DNA from: a virus | Length of the DNA stretch: 64,000 bases | Reading direction: 5' to 3' (one strand) | Virus record (IMG/VR): IMGVR_UViG_3300047316_000726 | Span: 1 to 64,000 of that record | In this document: piece after piece, positions 32,648 to 41,959 of the stretch | How the letters are laid out: every line of letters starts with the position of its first letter | Position numbering within the stretch: the first letter of the stretch is position 1 | The notes under the pieces: generated by a model | What the model was told of the DNA's origin: nothing | The model's database searches: none | The model's input: only the letters and a program-made list of their open reading frames with translations | Program-made: the position numbers and the translations under genes

Positions 32648-35310
32648 TAGGAGCGGTAGGGGAAGATCGCGCACCGGCACGACGGGTGCTCAGGTGGGCT
32701 GTAGGAGCCAGTGGGGAACGGTTGTCCAAACCGGACAGGGGAGCCTGCCGCGTTTTCCTGACAGCGGGGACAGGCGTCGGCGGCCGCCACCCACTCCAGC
32801 TCGGTGAGTCCGTTGAGGCGGGCCAGGTCGTACCGCGTCAACGCCGCGCCGGACACCGCACGGCTGACCTCGGTCACCGCGATCCGGCCGACCATCGCCT
32901 CATCGGTGAGGATGTCGGCCAACTCGGTGCTGAGGTCGTCGACAGTCGGCTGTCCACCGACCGCATCGGAGAGCGCCTTCGCCACCTCGCGTACCCGGGT
33001 GGAGTTGATGCCCTCCGAGATGCGGCCCGCATCGGCCAGGACGTCCTGCAGCCCCGGATCCATGCCGTTGGCGGCGATGAGCAGTCGAGTCTCGGCAGGA
33101 CTGCCCGGTGTCCACTCGCCCCAGTCGACTTGTTCGGCACCGGCCAGCACCGCCTGTGCAGCCTTGTCACCGACCAGGTAGGCGTCGACGTACAGGCCGA
33201 GCAGGACCTTGCGTACCAGCTTGGACACGCTCCAGCCGATGACGATCAGCCACTGCTCGGCGTCACGCCGCCGATCCTGATCCCCGGCCGCCTTGCGTAC
33301 CTGCAGCCAGCGTTCAGCGATCGCCCGGGTAGGTGCTCCAGTCAAAGCCGACCGCAGCACGCCCGCCCAGTACTCGGCGACCTGAAGGTCTTTCTCCCAG
33401 GCCGGCCAGTGCCGGCCCCCGACTTTTGGGTCGGCTTCGCCTGCCTTGAACGCCACCAGACCGAGATCGACCTCATGCAGCATCGCCGTATTCCGGTCGA
33501 TGTGGACGAACTCGAACGGGCGTCGCTTGGTACGCCCGTTGCGTACCCACTTCCAGTAGGCAGCCAACTCCGCCTTGACCAGGTCCGCGGCGAGCGTCTT
33601 CCCAGCGGCCCCGGCCGATGCACCGTTTCCTGGCTTGGCTGGCTGCCCTGCTGGCTTGGCCACAGACTCGTCGTCACCATCTGCCTCGTCGGCGGACCGG
33701 TCCGTGGTCACCATGTTCAGCGGCGGCGCCTGCGGCGGAACGATCTCCTCCCCGGCGGGCGCGAGCAGTGACGCGTCCTCAACGAAGATGATGCCGCGGG
33801 CGGTCTGGACCTGTGGCATGTCGGCTTCGTCGAAGTCGTACGGGGCACGGCCCATTTCCTCCCGGGCCTCGTTCAGAGTGATCCGCCCGGTCTTGAGCTG
33901 GGCCTCCACCACCGCGTCCGCGTTGGCCTGGTCCTCAGCATCGAGCCCAAGGAACTTGAACTCAAGCTCGCGCGGCATCCCGAGGTGGGTGCGGGAGATG
34001 TTGGTGAGCAGCGCCTGCAACCACTGGATCGTCGGGTTGGTGGCCTTGCGCTCCTGGACGTTCTCCTCGCCCTCGTGGAACCCGGCAGACCCCAGGCCCT
34101 TGGACTCGGTGAAACCGAGTTCGCTCATGGTGACGTCGAAGTGCATCGCCACGAGCTTGATCAGGTGCAGGTGGTAGTCCGGCTTGAACTTCTCCGGGAT
34201 GTCCGCAGTGGGGATCGGCTCCATGCCCGGGGGCAGGAGGTGGTAGCGCATTCGGCTGAGCGTCTGGCCGGCATACAGGTCGTTGAACGCGCGGCTGTAG
34301 TCCGCCAACTGCTGGGGCGTCCACTGCTCCATGCCGGTGTTCTTGATCCAGCCGCTGGGGGCGACCCCATCGGTGTACTGGGCCTTGTCCCACTCCAGGC
34401 GGCGCAGGTACAGGTCGCAGTCCTGCAGGGCCTGCTCCACCGCCGAGTACCCGTACGGGGTGATGGTGCGCACCGCACGGCGCCGGTAGATCAACCGGTC
34501 CGAGTCGAATCCGTTCAGGACGGTCCCGTCCTCGTCGGTGTCCGCGATGAACTCGCCACGAGGAAAGCCCCACAGCACCTGCTGATAGGCCGGGTTCGGC
34601 GCCAACGGGCGTCCACCGAGGTGATCGAGCAACGGCTTGACCGTGGACCCGTCGAGGATCCGCAAGCCCTGCTTGGCCTTGGCACGGTCCTGGAACGGCC
34701 AGATCGCGACGGCGTCGAGGACCAGGTGCTCCTCGAGGAGCTTCGAGATCCAGTCGACCCAGGTCTCCCCCTGGTGGAAGTCCGGCATCTCCCAGAAGTC
34801 GCAGATGCGGGACACCTCGGGATCGAGCTGCTCTCGCAGGCGCCGCTGGATTTCCACACTGGACGTGTCTGGGTCCACCTTGCGGTGGGCCTGCATTGCC
34901 CGCTTGGTGACGACGATGTCCCATTCCAGGCTGGATATCTCGTTGGTACGAATGCGGATGCAGTCCCGCACGACGGGGATCTCCGCAGCGTCGCGCAAAA
35001 CTTTCCACGGGATGACCCGGTCGGTCATGCCCGGCAGGTTCATCGAGACCGGGTACTCGTAGATCCGCGGCTCGGGGCGCCCACTCGCGGGGTTGAGCGG
35101 GTCGATGGCCCCGGTCTGCATCGGGATCCCGGGCCCGAACGGTACATGCGGCTCGGTGCGCGGCAGCGGGGTCGCGAGCTGTCCGGTGGACACGGTCTGC
35201 TGGTTCTGCAGCAGGGCCTGTACCTGGCCGGCGGTGAACGTCGCCGCCGGCTGGACGTGCTGACGGGGCGCCTTTTGGACCTGAGGAGAACGGCGTCGGC
35301 GCCTAGCCAC
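32647..35310 (-). CDS. Portal protein fused to MuF-type minor head domain
   Basis: 887 aa, GTG start with GGGGGTGAG. Residues about 75-530 are portal (VIPWKVLRDAAEIPVVRDC, SSLEWDIVV, EENVQERKATNPTIQWLQA). An Ala/Pro/Gly linker follows (about 560-590). The C-terminal 250 residues end in a Mu gpF-like domain with DACPRCQENAAGSPVRFG and PPEHPSCRCAIF. Portal-MuF fusions make one long polypeptide of two head-vertex components. The stop codon TAG is reconstituted by the IS end and the TA duplication. Confidence 0.88.
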   Translation of the reverse strand: MARRRRRSPQVQKAPRQHVQPAATFTAGQVQALLQNQQTVSTGQLATPLPRTEPHVPFGPGIPMQTGAIDPLNPASGRPEPRIYEYPVSMNLPGMTDRVIPWKVLRDAAEIPVVRDCIRIRTNEISSLEWDIVVTKRAMQAHRKVDPDTSSVEIQRRLREQLDPEVSRICDFWEMPDFHQGETWVDWISKLLEEHLVLDAVAIWPFQDRAKAKQGLRILDGSTVKPLLDHLGGRPLAPNPAYQQVLWGFPRGEFIADTDEDGTVLNGFDSDRLIYRRRAVRTITPYGYSAVEQALQDCDLYLRRLEWDKAQYTDGVAPSGWIKNTGMEQWTPQQLADYSRAFNDLYAGQTLSRMRYHLLPPGMEPIPTADIPEKFKPDYHLHLIKLVAMHFDVTMSELGFTESKGLGSAGFHEGEENVQERKATNPTIQWLQALLTNISRTHLGMPRELEFKFLGLDAEDQANADAVVEAQLKTGRITLNEAREEMGRAPYDFDEADMPQVQTARGIIFVEDASLLAPAGEEIVPPQAPPLNMVTTDRSADEADGDDESVAKPAGQPAKPGNGASAGAAGKTLAADLVKAELAAYWKWVRNGRTKRRPFEFVHIDRNTAMLHEVDLGLVAFKAGEADPKVGGRHWPAWEKDLQVAEYWAGVLRSALTGAPTRAIAERWLQVRKAAGDQDRRRDAEQWLIVIGWSVSKLVRKVLLGLYVDAYLVGDKAAQAVLAGAEQVDWGEWTPGSPAETRLLIAANGMDPGLQDVLADAGRISEGINSTRVREVAKALSDAVGGQPTVDDLSTELADILTDEAMVGRIAVTEVSRAVSGAALTRYDLARLNGLTELEWVAAADACPRCQENAAGSPVRFGQPFPTGSYSPPEHPSCRCAIFPYRS

Positions 35311-35338
35311 AGCTCACCCCCAAGGTGGTTGCTCGTGT

Positions 35339-36808
35339 TCAGCTGGCTTGGTGGTTGAGGAGCTGGTCGAGGAATCCGGTCGCTGAGCCGTCCAGCAGCA
35401 GCCGTGTGATGGCTTGGGTCATCGTGTCGACCTGGTCGTCGTGGGCGGCGGTGGGAAATCCGGCGCATTCCTCGACGAAGTCCAGAATCCACGGCGCCCG
35501 TGCCGCGGCGGGTAGATGGACGTTGCCCGCTTCGATGAACGGTGACACCGCGGCGACCCTGGCGGCCTTGGAGTCCTTGGGGTTGATCGGGACCATGCCG
35601 GGCACCTTCTGCCGCAACTGGGCGATCACCGCAGGCCCGTTGGCTTTGTCTTCCACCAGTTTCAGTGCCGCTTGCGGCCACTTCGCTGACAGGGCCTGGA
35701 CCGCGCGGCAGGTGGTCGGAAAGTCCATGCGATCCCGTACCTGGTCGAGGAGGAACACCTCTGCCCCACGACGCGCCCACACCTGCCCGACCACGTAGTC
35801 CGACGCATCGGTGTCCTTGAACGTCATGTCCCAGGACTGGATGACGGTGTCCATGGCGTGGGCGACCATCGTGCCGTCGGCCTTGGCGTAGGCGGCGGGT
35901 GCGTCGTCGTAGCGCCACCACGCCCGCTTGAGCAGGCCGCCCTCCGCAGGTGCGGGACGGCCCTGGCACAGGGCGGTGAACCCGCGGGCGCCGAAGTTCT
36001 TGCGGCGCTTCTCCCATCCGGCTGTCGAGCGGCCGCGCGCGGATTCCAGCCACTCGCCTGGTTCCCGACCGAGCGGGTCGAGTTCACCCTTGGCTGGGTC
36101 GTGGTCGGCCAGCGCGGGGATGTTGACCACATGCCAGTCTTCGGGGTACTCGGCGAGCAGCCAGCCGGCGAGGTCGTCCTCGTGCCAGCGGGTCATGACC
36201 ACGACGACTGGGGTGTGCTCGCCGAGGCGGGCGTTGACCGTTTCCCGCCACCATTCCTTGGCGTCCTCGCGGTAGGTCTCGGAGTCGGCCTCGGCGCGGC
36301 CCTTGACCGGATCGTCGATGATCATGAGATCAACAGGTCGGCCGGTCAGCGCCCCACCTACGCCAGCGCAGTAGACGCCGCCGGTATGGCCATCCAGCTC
36401 CCACTCGTGCGCGGCCGCAGTATCGGCCTTCACCTTCAGGCCCAAATCGGGGTGGGCCTTGATCTCGTTGCGGATCGCCCGACCCCACCGGCGTGCGGTG
36501 CCCAACTCGTAGGAGGCGATCGCGATCCGCAGGTCCGGGTTGCGCAGCAGCATCCACAGCGGAAACCAGCGGGACACCCGCTGCGACTTCCCTTCCTGCG
36601 GGGGCATGAACCACATGAGCCGGTCGACGCGCGCCTCGGCGACCTCGACCAACTGCTCGTCGAGCAGTTGCAGTGCCGGCGTCTGGATGGTGACGCGCGG
36701 ATACAGTGCCGCAGCGAGGGCGCCGGGCGTCGGGTAGGCGGGCCGCTCGTCGGACTCTAGGTCGGCTTCGATCTGGTCGGCGGCGCGAGAGAGAACACCC
36801 ACACCCAC
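35339..36808 (-). CDS. Terminase large subunit
   Basis: 489 aa. ATPase: Walker A-like PPQEGKSQR (residues 69-77) and Walker B LMIIDDP (161-167). Nuclease: acidic residues in SWDMTFKDTDASD, LVEDKANGP and AAHDDQVDTM. Packages DNA into proheads and cuts concatemers. Follows the small terminase by 5 bp. The start may be GTG 36808 or a slightly later in-frame GTG. Confidence 0.93.
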   Translation of the reverse strand: MGVGVLSRAADQIEADLESDERPAYPTPGALAAALYPRVTIQTPALQLLDEQLVEVAEARVDRLMWFMPPQEGKSQRVSRWFPLWMLLRNPDLRIAIASYELGTARRWGRAIRNEIKAHPDLGLKVKADTAAAHEWELDGHTGGVYCAGVGGALTGRPVDLMIIDDPVKGRAEADSETYREDAKEWWRETVNARLGEHTPVVVVMTRWHEDDLAGWLLAEYPEDWHVVNIPALADHDPAKGELDPLGREPGEWLESARGRSTAGWEKRRKNFGARGFTALCQGRPAPAEGGLLKRAWWRYDDAPAAYAKADGTMVAHAMDTVIQSWDMTFKDTDASDYVVGQVWARRGAEVFLLDQVRDRMDFPTTCRAVQALSAKWPQAALKLVEDKANGPAVIAQLRQKVPGMVPINPKDSKAARVAAVSPFIEAGNVHLPAAARAPWILDFVEECAGFPTAAHDDQVDTMTQAITRLLLDGSATGFLDQLLNHQAS

Positions 36809-36813
36809 CCCCT

Positions 36814-37347
36814 TCAGGCCACCCGCAGGACCCGCACCGCGGCGAGCTTCGCTGCCTTGCGCCGGTCCGCCGGGACCTCGGCTACATCAAAGGCGGCCTC
36901 AATGGCCTTGAGGACCAGTTCGGCTTCCTTCTCCTCGATCTTCACCAGGCGCTCGTCGATGTTGAGCTTCGCCATCGACGTGATGAACCGCTCGCATCGG
37001 TCGAGCGCCCGTTCCCACAGGGCGACTTCGGAGCGCAACTGCTCGGAGCCCTTGTCGTCGGTGAACCGCAGCCGCTCCAGGTCGTTGACCTTTCCAGCCA
37101 GCACGTCCTTGAATGCCAAGGCCTGCCCAGCCAGCACGCCGAGCGCGGAGAACGGATCCGCCACCGGCGCGACGTCGAGGCGGGCGAGGACCTTGTTGGC
37201 ATCGGCTTCGGTCTGCCGGGCCGCGGCCTTGCCCCGCACCTGTTTCGCACCGCCGCCGTGCATCCGGCACACCGTGCCGCCCCGGATGGCCCAGTTCCCG
37301 CATGGCTTCTTCGTAACACGGCCCTTGCCCCGGCACTTCGCGGCCAT
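36814..37347 (-). CDS. Terminase small subunit candidate with HGG motif
   Basis: 177 aa from ATG 37347 (GGAGGTGA upstream). N-terminal Cys/His segment CGNWAIRGGTVCRMHGGGA resembles the HGG-type motif seen at the N-terminus of many actinophage small terminases; the rest is helical (KVNDLERLRF, CERFITSMAKLNIDERLV). Directly upstream of the large subunit, so DNA recognition for packaging is the likely role. Confidence 0.75.
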   Translation of the reverse strand: MAAKCRGKGRVTKKPCGNWAIRGGTVCRMHGGGAKQVRGKAAARQTEADANKVLARLDVAPVADPFSALGVLAGQALAFKDVLAGKVNDLERLRFTDDKGSEQLRSEVALWERALDRCERFITSMAKLNIDERLVKIEEKEAELVLKAIEAAFDVAEVPADRRKAAKLAAVRVLRVA

Positions 37348-37382
37348 CCCGGTCACCTCCAACCCGTTGCGGTGACGTGGTT

Positions 37383-37703
37383 TTAGGTGATGGACAGGAC
37401 CCCGACGTCGATCACCGGGATCTCAGGGTTGTCGGTGACCCGGACCCACATCATGTATTTCGCGACCGTCAGCGCGATGGTGCCCCCAGGGCCGACCAGG
37501 CACTGCGCGACGTAGCTCCCGTCAGCCCGTGGCGTGGTGCCATCCCACGAGCCCACCTGCCAGTCCCCGCTGGCAGGCTTCGCGCCGACCGCGGTGAACG
37601 CGAACGCCACGACGTCGCCGGTCGGATTCACCGCTGTACCTTCGGCCGTTGTGGTAACCGACGCCTGGACGTACTGCAGGGACAGAGCGTCCTGGATCAG
37701 CAT
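37383..37703 (-). CDS. Phage structural-region protein, unknown
   Basis: 106 aa from ATG 37703 (GGAGG upstream), overlapping the stop of the repeat protein by ATGA. Beta-rich (YVQASVTTTAEGTAVNPTG, YMMWVRVTDNPEIPVI), resembling a small Ig-like or decoration domain. Possibly a partner of the coupled repeat protein. Confidence 0.6.
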   Translation of the reverse strand: MLIQDALSLQYVQASVTTTAEGTAVNPTGDVVAFAFTAVGAKPASGDWQVGSWDGTTPRADGSYVAQCLVGPGGTIALTVAKYMMWVRVTDNPEIPVIDVGVLSIT

Positions 37704-39595
37704 CAGTCCTCCTGCCTGGAACGCCAACGCTGCTTCGGGGGACCGGCTCTCCACCGGCCAACCCACCCGGTGACTGCCCACCGCTGGAACGGTCCGCCAA
37801 CGGCGACAACCAACGCGCGCAACCTGACGGTGAAGGCCGCGGTGGCAGTGGTGAACACGGTCGTGGTCAACGAGCGCGCCGCGGTTCGGGACACCGTCGC
37901 GATGGCAGTGACCGTCGCGACTAGGCGCTGCACAACAGCCCGAGCAGTCGCGACACTGCCGGTGGTGGTGACCGTGACGGACAGCGGCTTGGTCGTCGTG
38001 CGCGTCAGGCTGGTCGAGACACCGACCTGTGTCGACAGCCCGCGTGTCGAGGCTTTCGTGATGGTGCCCGTGGCGGCCGCGCTACCGGTCAGCGGCTTCG
38101 CAATCATCCTGGCGACGGTGGCGACAGAGCTCACCGCGGTGCTCAGGGTCTTCAGGAACACCTTTGCGACGATCAGTGCGGCGCTGGTCGTTACCGACAC
38201 CGGCAGCGACTTGGCCACCTGCCGTCCCACGGTGCCCGACGTGGTGACTGTTGTCGTCGACGTCTTGGACACCGACGAGGACAGGGTGCCCGTGGTGGAC
38301 GCTGTGGCGGGTAGGGGCTTTCCTGTGGCGCGGCCCAGGGACACGGCAGTCGACACGGTGGTGGCGAACGTCCGTAGCGCCACCTTCAGTGCCGAAAACG
38401 TCCCGGTGGTACTGATCTGGCCGGGCAGAACGCGGCCAGTTTGCCGTTGAAGTGCGGCATTAGTGGCGACTGTGCTCGCTTGCGTGAGAGCAGCCTTGCG
38501 GGTCACGGTGCCCGTGGCACCGACAAGTCCAGACAGGACCCGGGATACCGAGCGAATAACAGCCCCGCTGGTGGCCAGGGTCGCGGTGTAGGTCTGGGCT
38601 GCTGCCCGCACCAGCACGCCGGGGACGGCGACTGTCGCAGTCAGGTTTCGGCTGGTTCGGCGCCCGACCATCCCTGTGGTCGAGACGGTGCCCGCGCACT
38701 GCTTACCTACCTGCCGTGTCACCGTCGCCGCGGTTGATACTGCGGTAGTGAAGACCCGCAGCACGACGTTGGCGACCTGCAGCGTCCCTGTCGTCGATAC
38801 CACTGTGGTGAACGCCGCCCGAGATACCGACCGCACAACCTGGGCGGTCGTGGTGGCCGTGACCGGCAGCGACTGGCCGATCCGACGAGACAAGGTGCCG
38901 CTCGTGGCTTGCGTACCGGGCAACGACTTGCCGGGCTGCCGGATCGCGGACACAGACGTGCTGACAGGGCCAGCCAGAAGCCGGGCAAGCTGCCGCTGGA
39001 CCGCCCCCACCGACGTGACCGTGCCCGCGAGGATCCGCGCCGCCAGCCTGCTCAACGCCGGGACCGTTGAGACGACAGCGGCCAGGAACTTGCCGCCCTG
39101 CCGGGCCAGAGCCCCTGCCGTCGCGACGGACGCAGCCAAGGCCTTCCCCGGCTGCCTGGCAACACCGGCCGCCGTGCTCACGGTGGCGGACAGTGACTTA
39201 CCGGGCTGGCGCTGGACGCTGCCTGTCGTCGTCGCGGTTGCCGCGCAGACGCGCCCTGGCTGCCGGGCCACGGTGCTCGCCGTGGCCGCGGCACCGGCCA
39301 GCGGCTTCGACACCAGCCGGGACACCACCGACGACGACGCCACAGTCGACGCCAACCCGCGCGCCGCCGACCGAACCAACACGGGCGTCGTCGTCGCAGT
39401 GGACGCCAGCACACGACCAGGGGAGCGGGTCACGCTGCCAGCGGTGACCACAGTTGCCGCCACGAGCGTCGACGGCTGCCGCACCAACACTGGCGCCGTG
39501 CTCGCGGTGGCTGTCAGGGTGATGGTGTAGAGAGAGCCGCCGAAGCGGCCGTAGAGGACGTGCCGGCCGGGATAGGAACGTCCAAGGCGAGCCAC
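37703..39595 (-). CDS. 630-aa protein of 18-residue tandem repeats
   Basis: GTG start with GGGGGGTGA. After about 25 residues (GRSYPGRHVLYGRFGGSL), nearly the whole protein is about 30 tandem 18-residue repeats of the form RQPGK-xLxATVxTxGxV. Ala, Thr, Val and Ser dominate and one basic residue pair recurs per repeat; a few units are 21 residues. The regular polar/hydrophobic alternation suggests a beta-solenoid or fibre. It lies upstream of the terminase among other beta-rich genes and is translationally coupled to a small beta-rich protein. Virion fibre, head decoration or surface adhesin are possible. No known family recognised. Confidence 0.7.
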   Translation of the reverse strand: MARLGRSYPGRHVLYGRFGGSLYTITLTATASTAPVLVRQPSTLVAATVVTAGSVTRSPGRVLASTATTTPVLVRSAARGLASTVASSSVVSRLVSKPLAGAAATASTVARQPGRVCAATATTTGSVQRQPGKSLSATVSTAAGVARQPGKALAASVATAGALARQGGKFLAAVVSTVPALSRLAARILAGTVTSVGAVQRQLARLLAGPVSTSVSAIRQPGKSLPGTQATSGTLSRRIGQSLPVTATTTAQVVRSVSRAAFTTVVSTTGTLQVANVVLRVFTTAVSTAATVTRQVGKQCAGTVSTTGMVGRRTSRNLTATVAVPGVLVRAAAQTYTATLATSGAVIRSVSRVLSGLVGATGTVTRKAALTQASTVATNAALQRQTGRVLPGQISTTGTFSALKVALRTFATTVSTAVSLGRATGKPLPATASTTGTLSSSVSKTSTTTVTTSGTVGRQVAKSLPVSVTTSAALIVAKVFLKTLSTAVSSVATVARMIAKPLTGSAAATGTITKASTRGLSTQVGVSTSLTRTTTKPLSVTVTTTGSVATARAVVQRLVATVTAIATVSRTAARSLTTTVFTTATAAFTVRLRALVVAVGGPFQRWAVTGWVGRWRAGPPKQRWRSRQED

Positions 39596-39629
39596 GGCTC
39601 ACCCCCCGGCGGTGCGAAGGTGTCGCCGA

Positions 39630-40172
39630 TCAGAGTTCGACGATGACGTAGCAGTAGGCGTTTACCGAGGTGCCGAATGTCATCCGGATGCGCAGGAACT
39701 CCACCGTCTGCTTGCCGTTTAGCTCAGGCTCTCTAGAGAGCGGGAACTGTTTGACGTACTGGTTTGTGGGCGCGATCATCTGGCAGTCGAACATCCGGGC
39801 GTTCGCCACGGTCCCCTCGGTGACTGCGGCGGTGGCGAAGCCCGAGAGTCCGGTGCCCAGGTTGAACGGGACGCCACCGGTACCGGCCGTGTTGGCGGTG
39901 GTGTTCGGGTCACCGTAGGGCTGGATGTCACCCGCCACATAGGCGGTGGACAGCCCGGTCGCCGCCACCGTCGTCGCAAACAGCTCGACCTGACCCGGCG
40001 TCGCCGCCGCGCTCGCGTCGAACGAACAGCCCCACTCGATGATCCGAATCGGATATCCGGCAGCGGGGGCGAGCTGCATCATCGTGCGGATCGCCGTGCC
40101 CGTCGGTTGTTTGACCGGGGCCGCCGTCGTGACCGCTGCCGAGTTATGGATCAGATAGGTCTTGGCAGCCAT
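39630..40172 (-). CDS. Phage structural-region protein, unknown
   Basis: 180 aa from ATG 40172 (GGAG upstream). Beta-rich (GYPIRIIEWGCSFDASAA, TVEFLRIRMTFGTSVNAY), with the compact look of a virion surface subunit. No domain recognised. One of several beta-rich genes between 37 and 42 kb. Confidence 0.6.
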   Translation of the reverse strand: MAAKTYLIHNSAAVTTAAPVKQPTGTAIRTMMQLAPAAGYPIRIIEWGCSFDASAAATPGQVELFATTVAATGLSTAYVAGDIQPYGDPNTTANTAGTGGVPFNLGTGLSGFATAAVTEGTVANARMFDCQMIAPTNQYVKQFPLSREPELNGKQTVEFLRIRMTFGTSVNAYCYVIVEL

Positions 40173-40185
40173 CGCCCGGCGCTCC

Positions 40186-40899
40186 TCAGTAGATTGCCGC
40201 CCGGTTCCGGGCAATACGTGTGGTGAACAAGGAGTTCGATACAGGTCCCGTTGCTGTGGCAGGCAGGACTTCGAAGGCGGCCAGCATGTAGGTATCCGCA
40301 GCGCCAGCCGACCAGCCGTACGTTGTGGCGCCGGGAGTTGTGGTCGCCGCCAGGGCTTTGAACGCGGCAGCGGTTTCGCCGTCGCTGGCGTTGTTGAACC
40401 AGGTTCCCGCTGTGGCGCTTGCCGCGTTTGCCGTCAATGCTGCTTGGTTGGTTGCCAGATCCATCATGCAGCCGTAAACCCACGACCCGACGGTGGTAGT
40501 GGTGAGGGCGATGGTCGGCGTGGTGCCTGAGGTATGCAGAGCAGTCGCGCCATTTTGAGTTTGCGCCGCGCCGTTCAATACCCTCACGGTCATAAATTCA
40601 GTCGTACCGCCCGCCGTCGGCGTACCGGTCACAGTGATCGATCCCGGCGCCGACGTCAGATACGTGTACCAAATCTCGGCATCCCCAGCCCCCGAGGCAT
40701 TCGCTCTAGCTGGGCGCGTCCACGTATGAGATCCAGAATCAGTGACAGTGGCGGTGACGGTGCCCGATGCTGCCGCCCAGGACGTCAGCGCCACCAGCAG
40801 TGAACCTGATGGCGGAGAGAACGAAGCAGTGGCGAGGGCTGCGCTGGAGGTGCTGCGGGACACCGTTGCGGGCTGGGAGGCATCCTCGGTGATCGCCAC
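40186..40899 (-). CDS. Beta-sandwich-like virion protein, unknown
   Basis: 237 aa, GTG start with GGGGGTGAT. Ser/Thr/Ala-rich, with alternating hydrophobic strands (SLLVALTSWAAASGTVTATV, SGSHTWTRPARANA). Resembles the secreted beta-sandwich proteins often carried by actinophages. A virion surface role is inferred. Ends in a basic tail (RIARNRAAIY). Confidence 0.6.
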   Translation of the reverse strand: MAITEDASQPATVSRSTSSAALATASFSPPSGSLLVALTSWAAASGTVTATVTDSGSHTWTRPARANASGAGDAEIWYTYLTSAPGSITVTGTPTAGGTTEFMTVRVLNGAAQTQNGATALHTSGTTPTIALTTTTVGSWVYGCMMDLATNQAALTANAASATAGTWFNNASDGETAAAFKALAATTTPGATTYGWSAGAADTYMLAAFEVLPATATGPVSNSLFTTRIARNRAAIY

Positions 40900-41011
40900 C
40901 GATCACCCCCGGACTCGCCAACAAGTCTTGATGGTTTGGGATTGGCTTGCGGATCAATTGGCTTCCGTGTGGTGAGAATGAGTGGCGACTTACGTTCGCC
41001 CAAGGATAGAT

Positions 41012-41665
41012 CTACGAGTGCTTGATTTGCACCGTGCTTTGAAGACTATCGTTCGTATTGAGCGCCAATCCCGTGAAACTGGCGTGGAGATAGAGGGTCG
41101 AGTTTGCGGTCGACGTTCCCGGTGCGTTCCCCGTCGTCACGATGTCCACTGCCGCGATAGTCGCAATCGCCGACGAGCCATTCGCGCCGCGGGTGACCGT
41201 CAGGGCGGTTGATCCGGACCCGGCGGTGACCTGCATGACCTCGGTACGGACCTGCACGTAGGTGCCGTTGGCCGGGGTGTAGGTCGCGGCGACGTTGAGA
41301 GTCGTGGCGGAACTGGAGCCCACCACACCGCCGGCCGCGACGGTGGTGGAAAACGGCTTGGTTGTCGAGTCCGAGAGCAGCACCTCGGCGATCGTCTGAT
41401 TGCTCAGCGACGTGATCGTCCCCTGCACCTGGTACGTGTCGTTCGTGGTGGTCGTCGTGACGATGCTGGAGGTTCCGGCTACGCGGGTCTCGGCGCCTTC
41501 CTGGAACGCGGCGACATCCGTCACGGCCGCGGTGAAGGGGCCGCCAGCGGCGCCCCCGGTGCCCCAGCCGAGGTTCTTGGGCTCGAGCTGGGTGGGCGTG
41601 GTGCCGATCATGCGGCCCGCGATCACCTCACGACCCTTGGACGTGACGAGAACGGTGTTAGCCAA
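41012..41665 (-). CDS. Beta-rich phage structural protein, unknown
   Basis: 217 aa from a TTG codon with AAGGAG ten bases upstream; no ATG or GTG fits. Begins LANTVLVTSKGREVIAGRM; the middle and C-terminal parts are Thr/Ser/Val beta repeats. The opening resembles tail-fibre or collar subunits of other actinophages. Function inferred from position only. Confidence 0.6.
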   Translation of the reverse strand: MANTVLVTSKGREVIAGRMIGTTPTQLEPKNLGWGTGGAAGGPFTAAVTDVAAFQEGAETRVAGTSSIVTTTTTNDTYQVQGTITSLSNQTIAEVLLSDSTTKPFSTTVAAGGVVGSSSATTLNVAATYTPANGTYVQVRTEVMQVTAGSGSTALTVTRGANGSSAIATIAAVDIVTTGNAPGTSTANSTLYLHASFTGLALNTNDSLQSTVQIKHS

Positions 41666-41671
41666 CGGAAT

Positions 41672-41959
41672 TCACTCCTTCTTGGCGCGCAGATTGGTCG
41701 CGCGCCGGTTCGCGCGCCGAACACGACGATCAGCAAGCGGCTTCCCCACCAGTTGCCACCACGCCTGCCTCAAGGGATTGCGGTACTGCGCGGTCACAAC
41801 GCCGAGATCCTCGACAGTGGGTGCCAGCGGATTGCCGCACACAGCACACGGTTCGCCCAGATGCCGGCCAGCACCGCACGCCTGGCAGGCCCGAACGATG
41901 ACTTGCCGCACCTCGGCGGTGGAGATGGAGTCCGCTGTCGACGGGGCGGGTTCAGTCAC
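41672..41959 (-). CDS. Small zinc-ribbon protein, unknown
   Basis: 95 aa from GTG 41959, overlapping the previous stop (GTGA). Ribbon CQACGAGRHLGEPCAVCG in the first half, strongly basic C-terminus (RRVRRANRRATNLRAKKE). The basic tail suggests nucleic-acid binding. Confidence 0.6.
   Translation of the reverse strand: MTEPAPSTADSISTAEVRQVIVRACQACGAGRHLGEPCAVCGNPLAPTVEDLGVVTAQYRNPLRQAWWQLVGKPLADRRVRRANRRATNLRAKKE

Noticed and set aside
33985-35358. Plus-strand frame of 457 codons opposite the portal gene
   Set aside because: Antisense artefact; the minus strand encodes the conserved portal-MuF protein.
40742-40975. Plus-strand frame of 77 codons ending LMVWDWLADQLASVW
   Set aside because: Mostly antisense to the gene at 40186-40899; only the last third is free, and no start signal is present.
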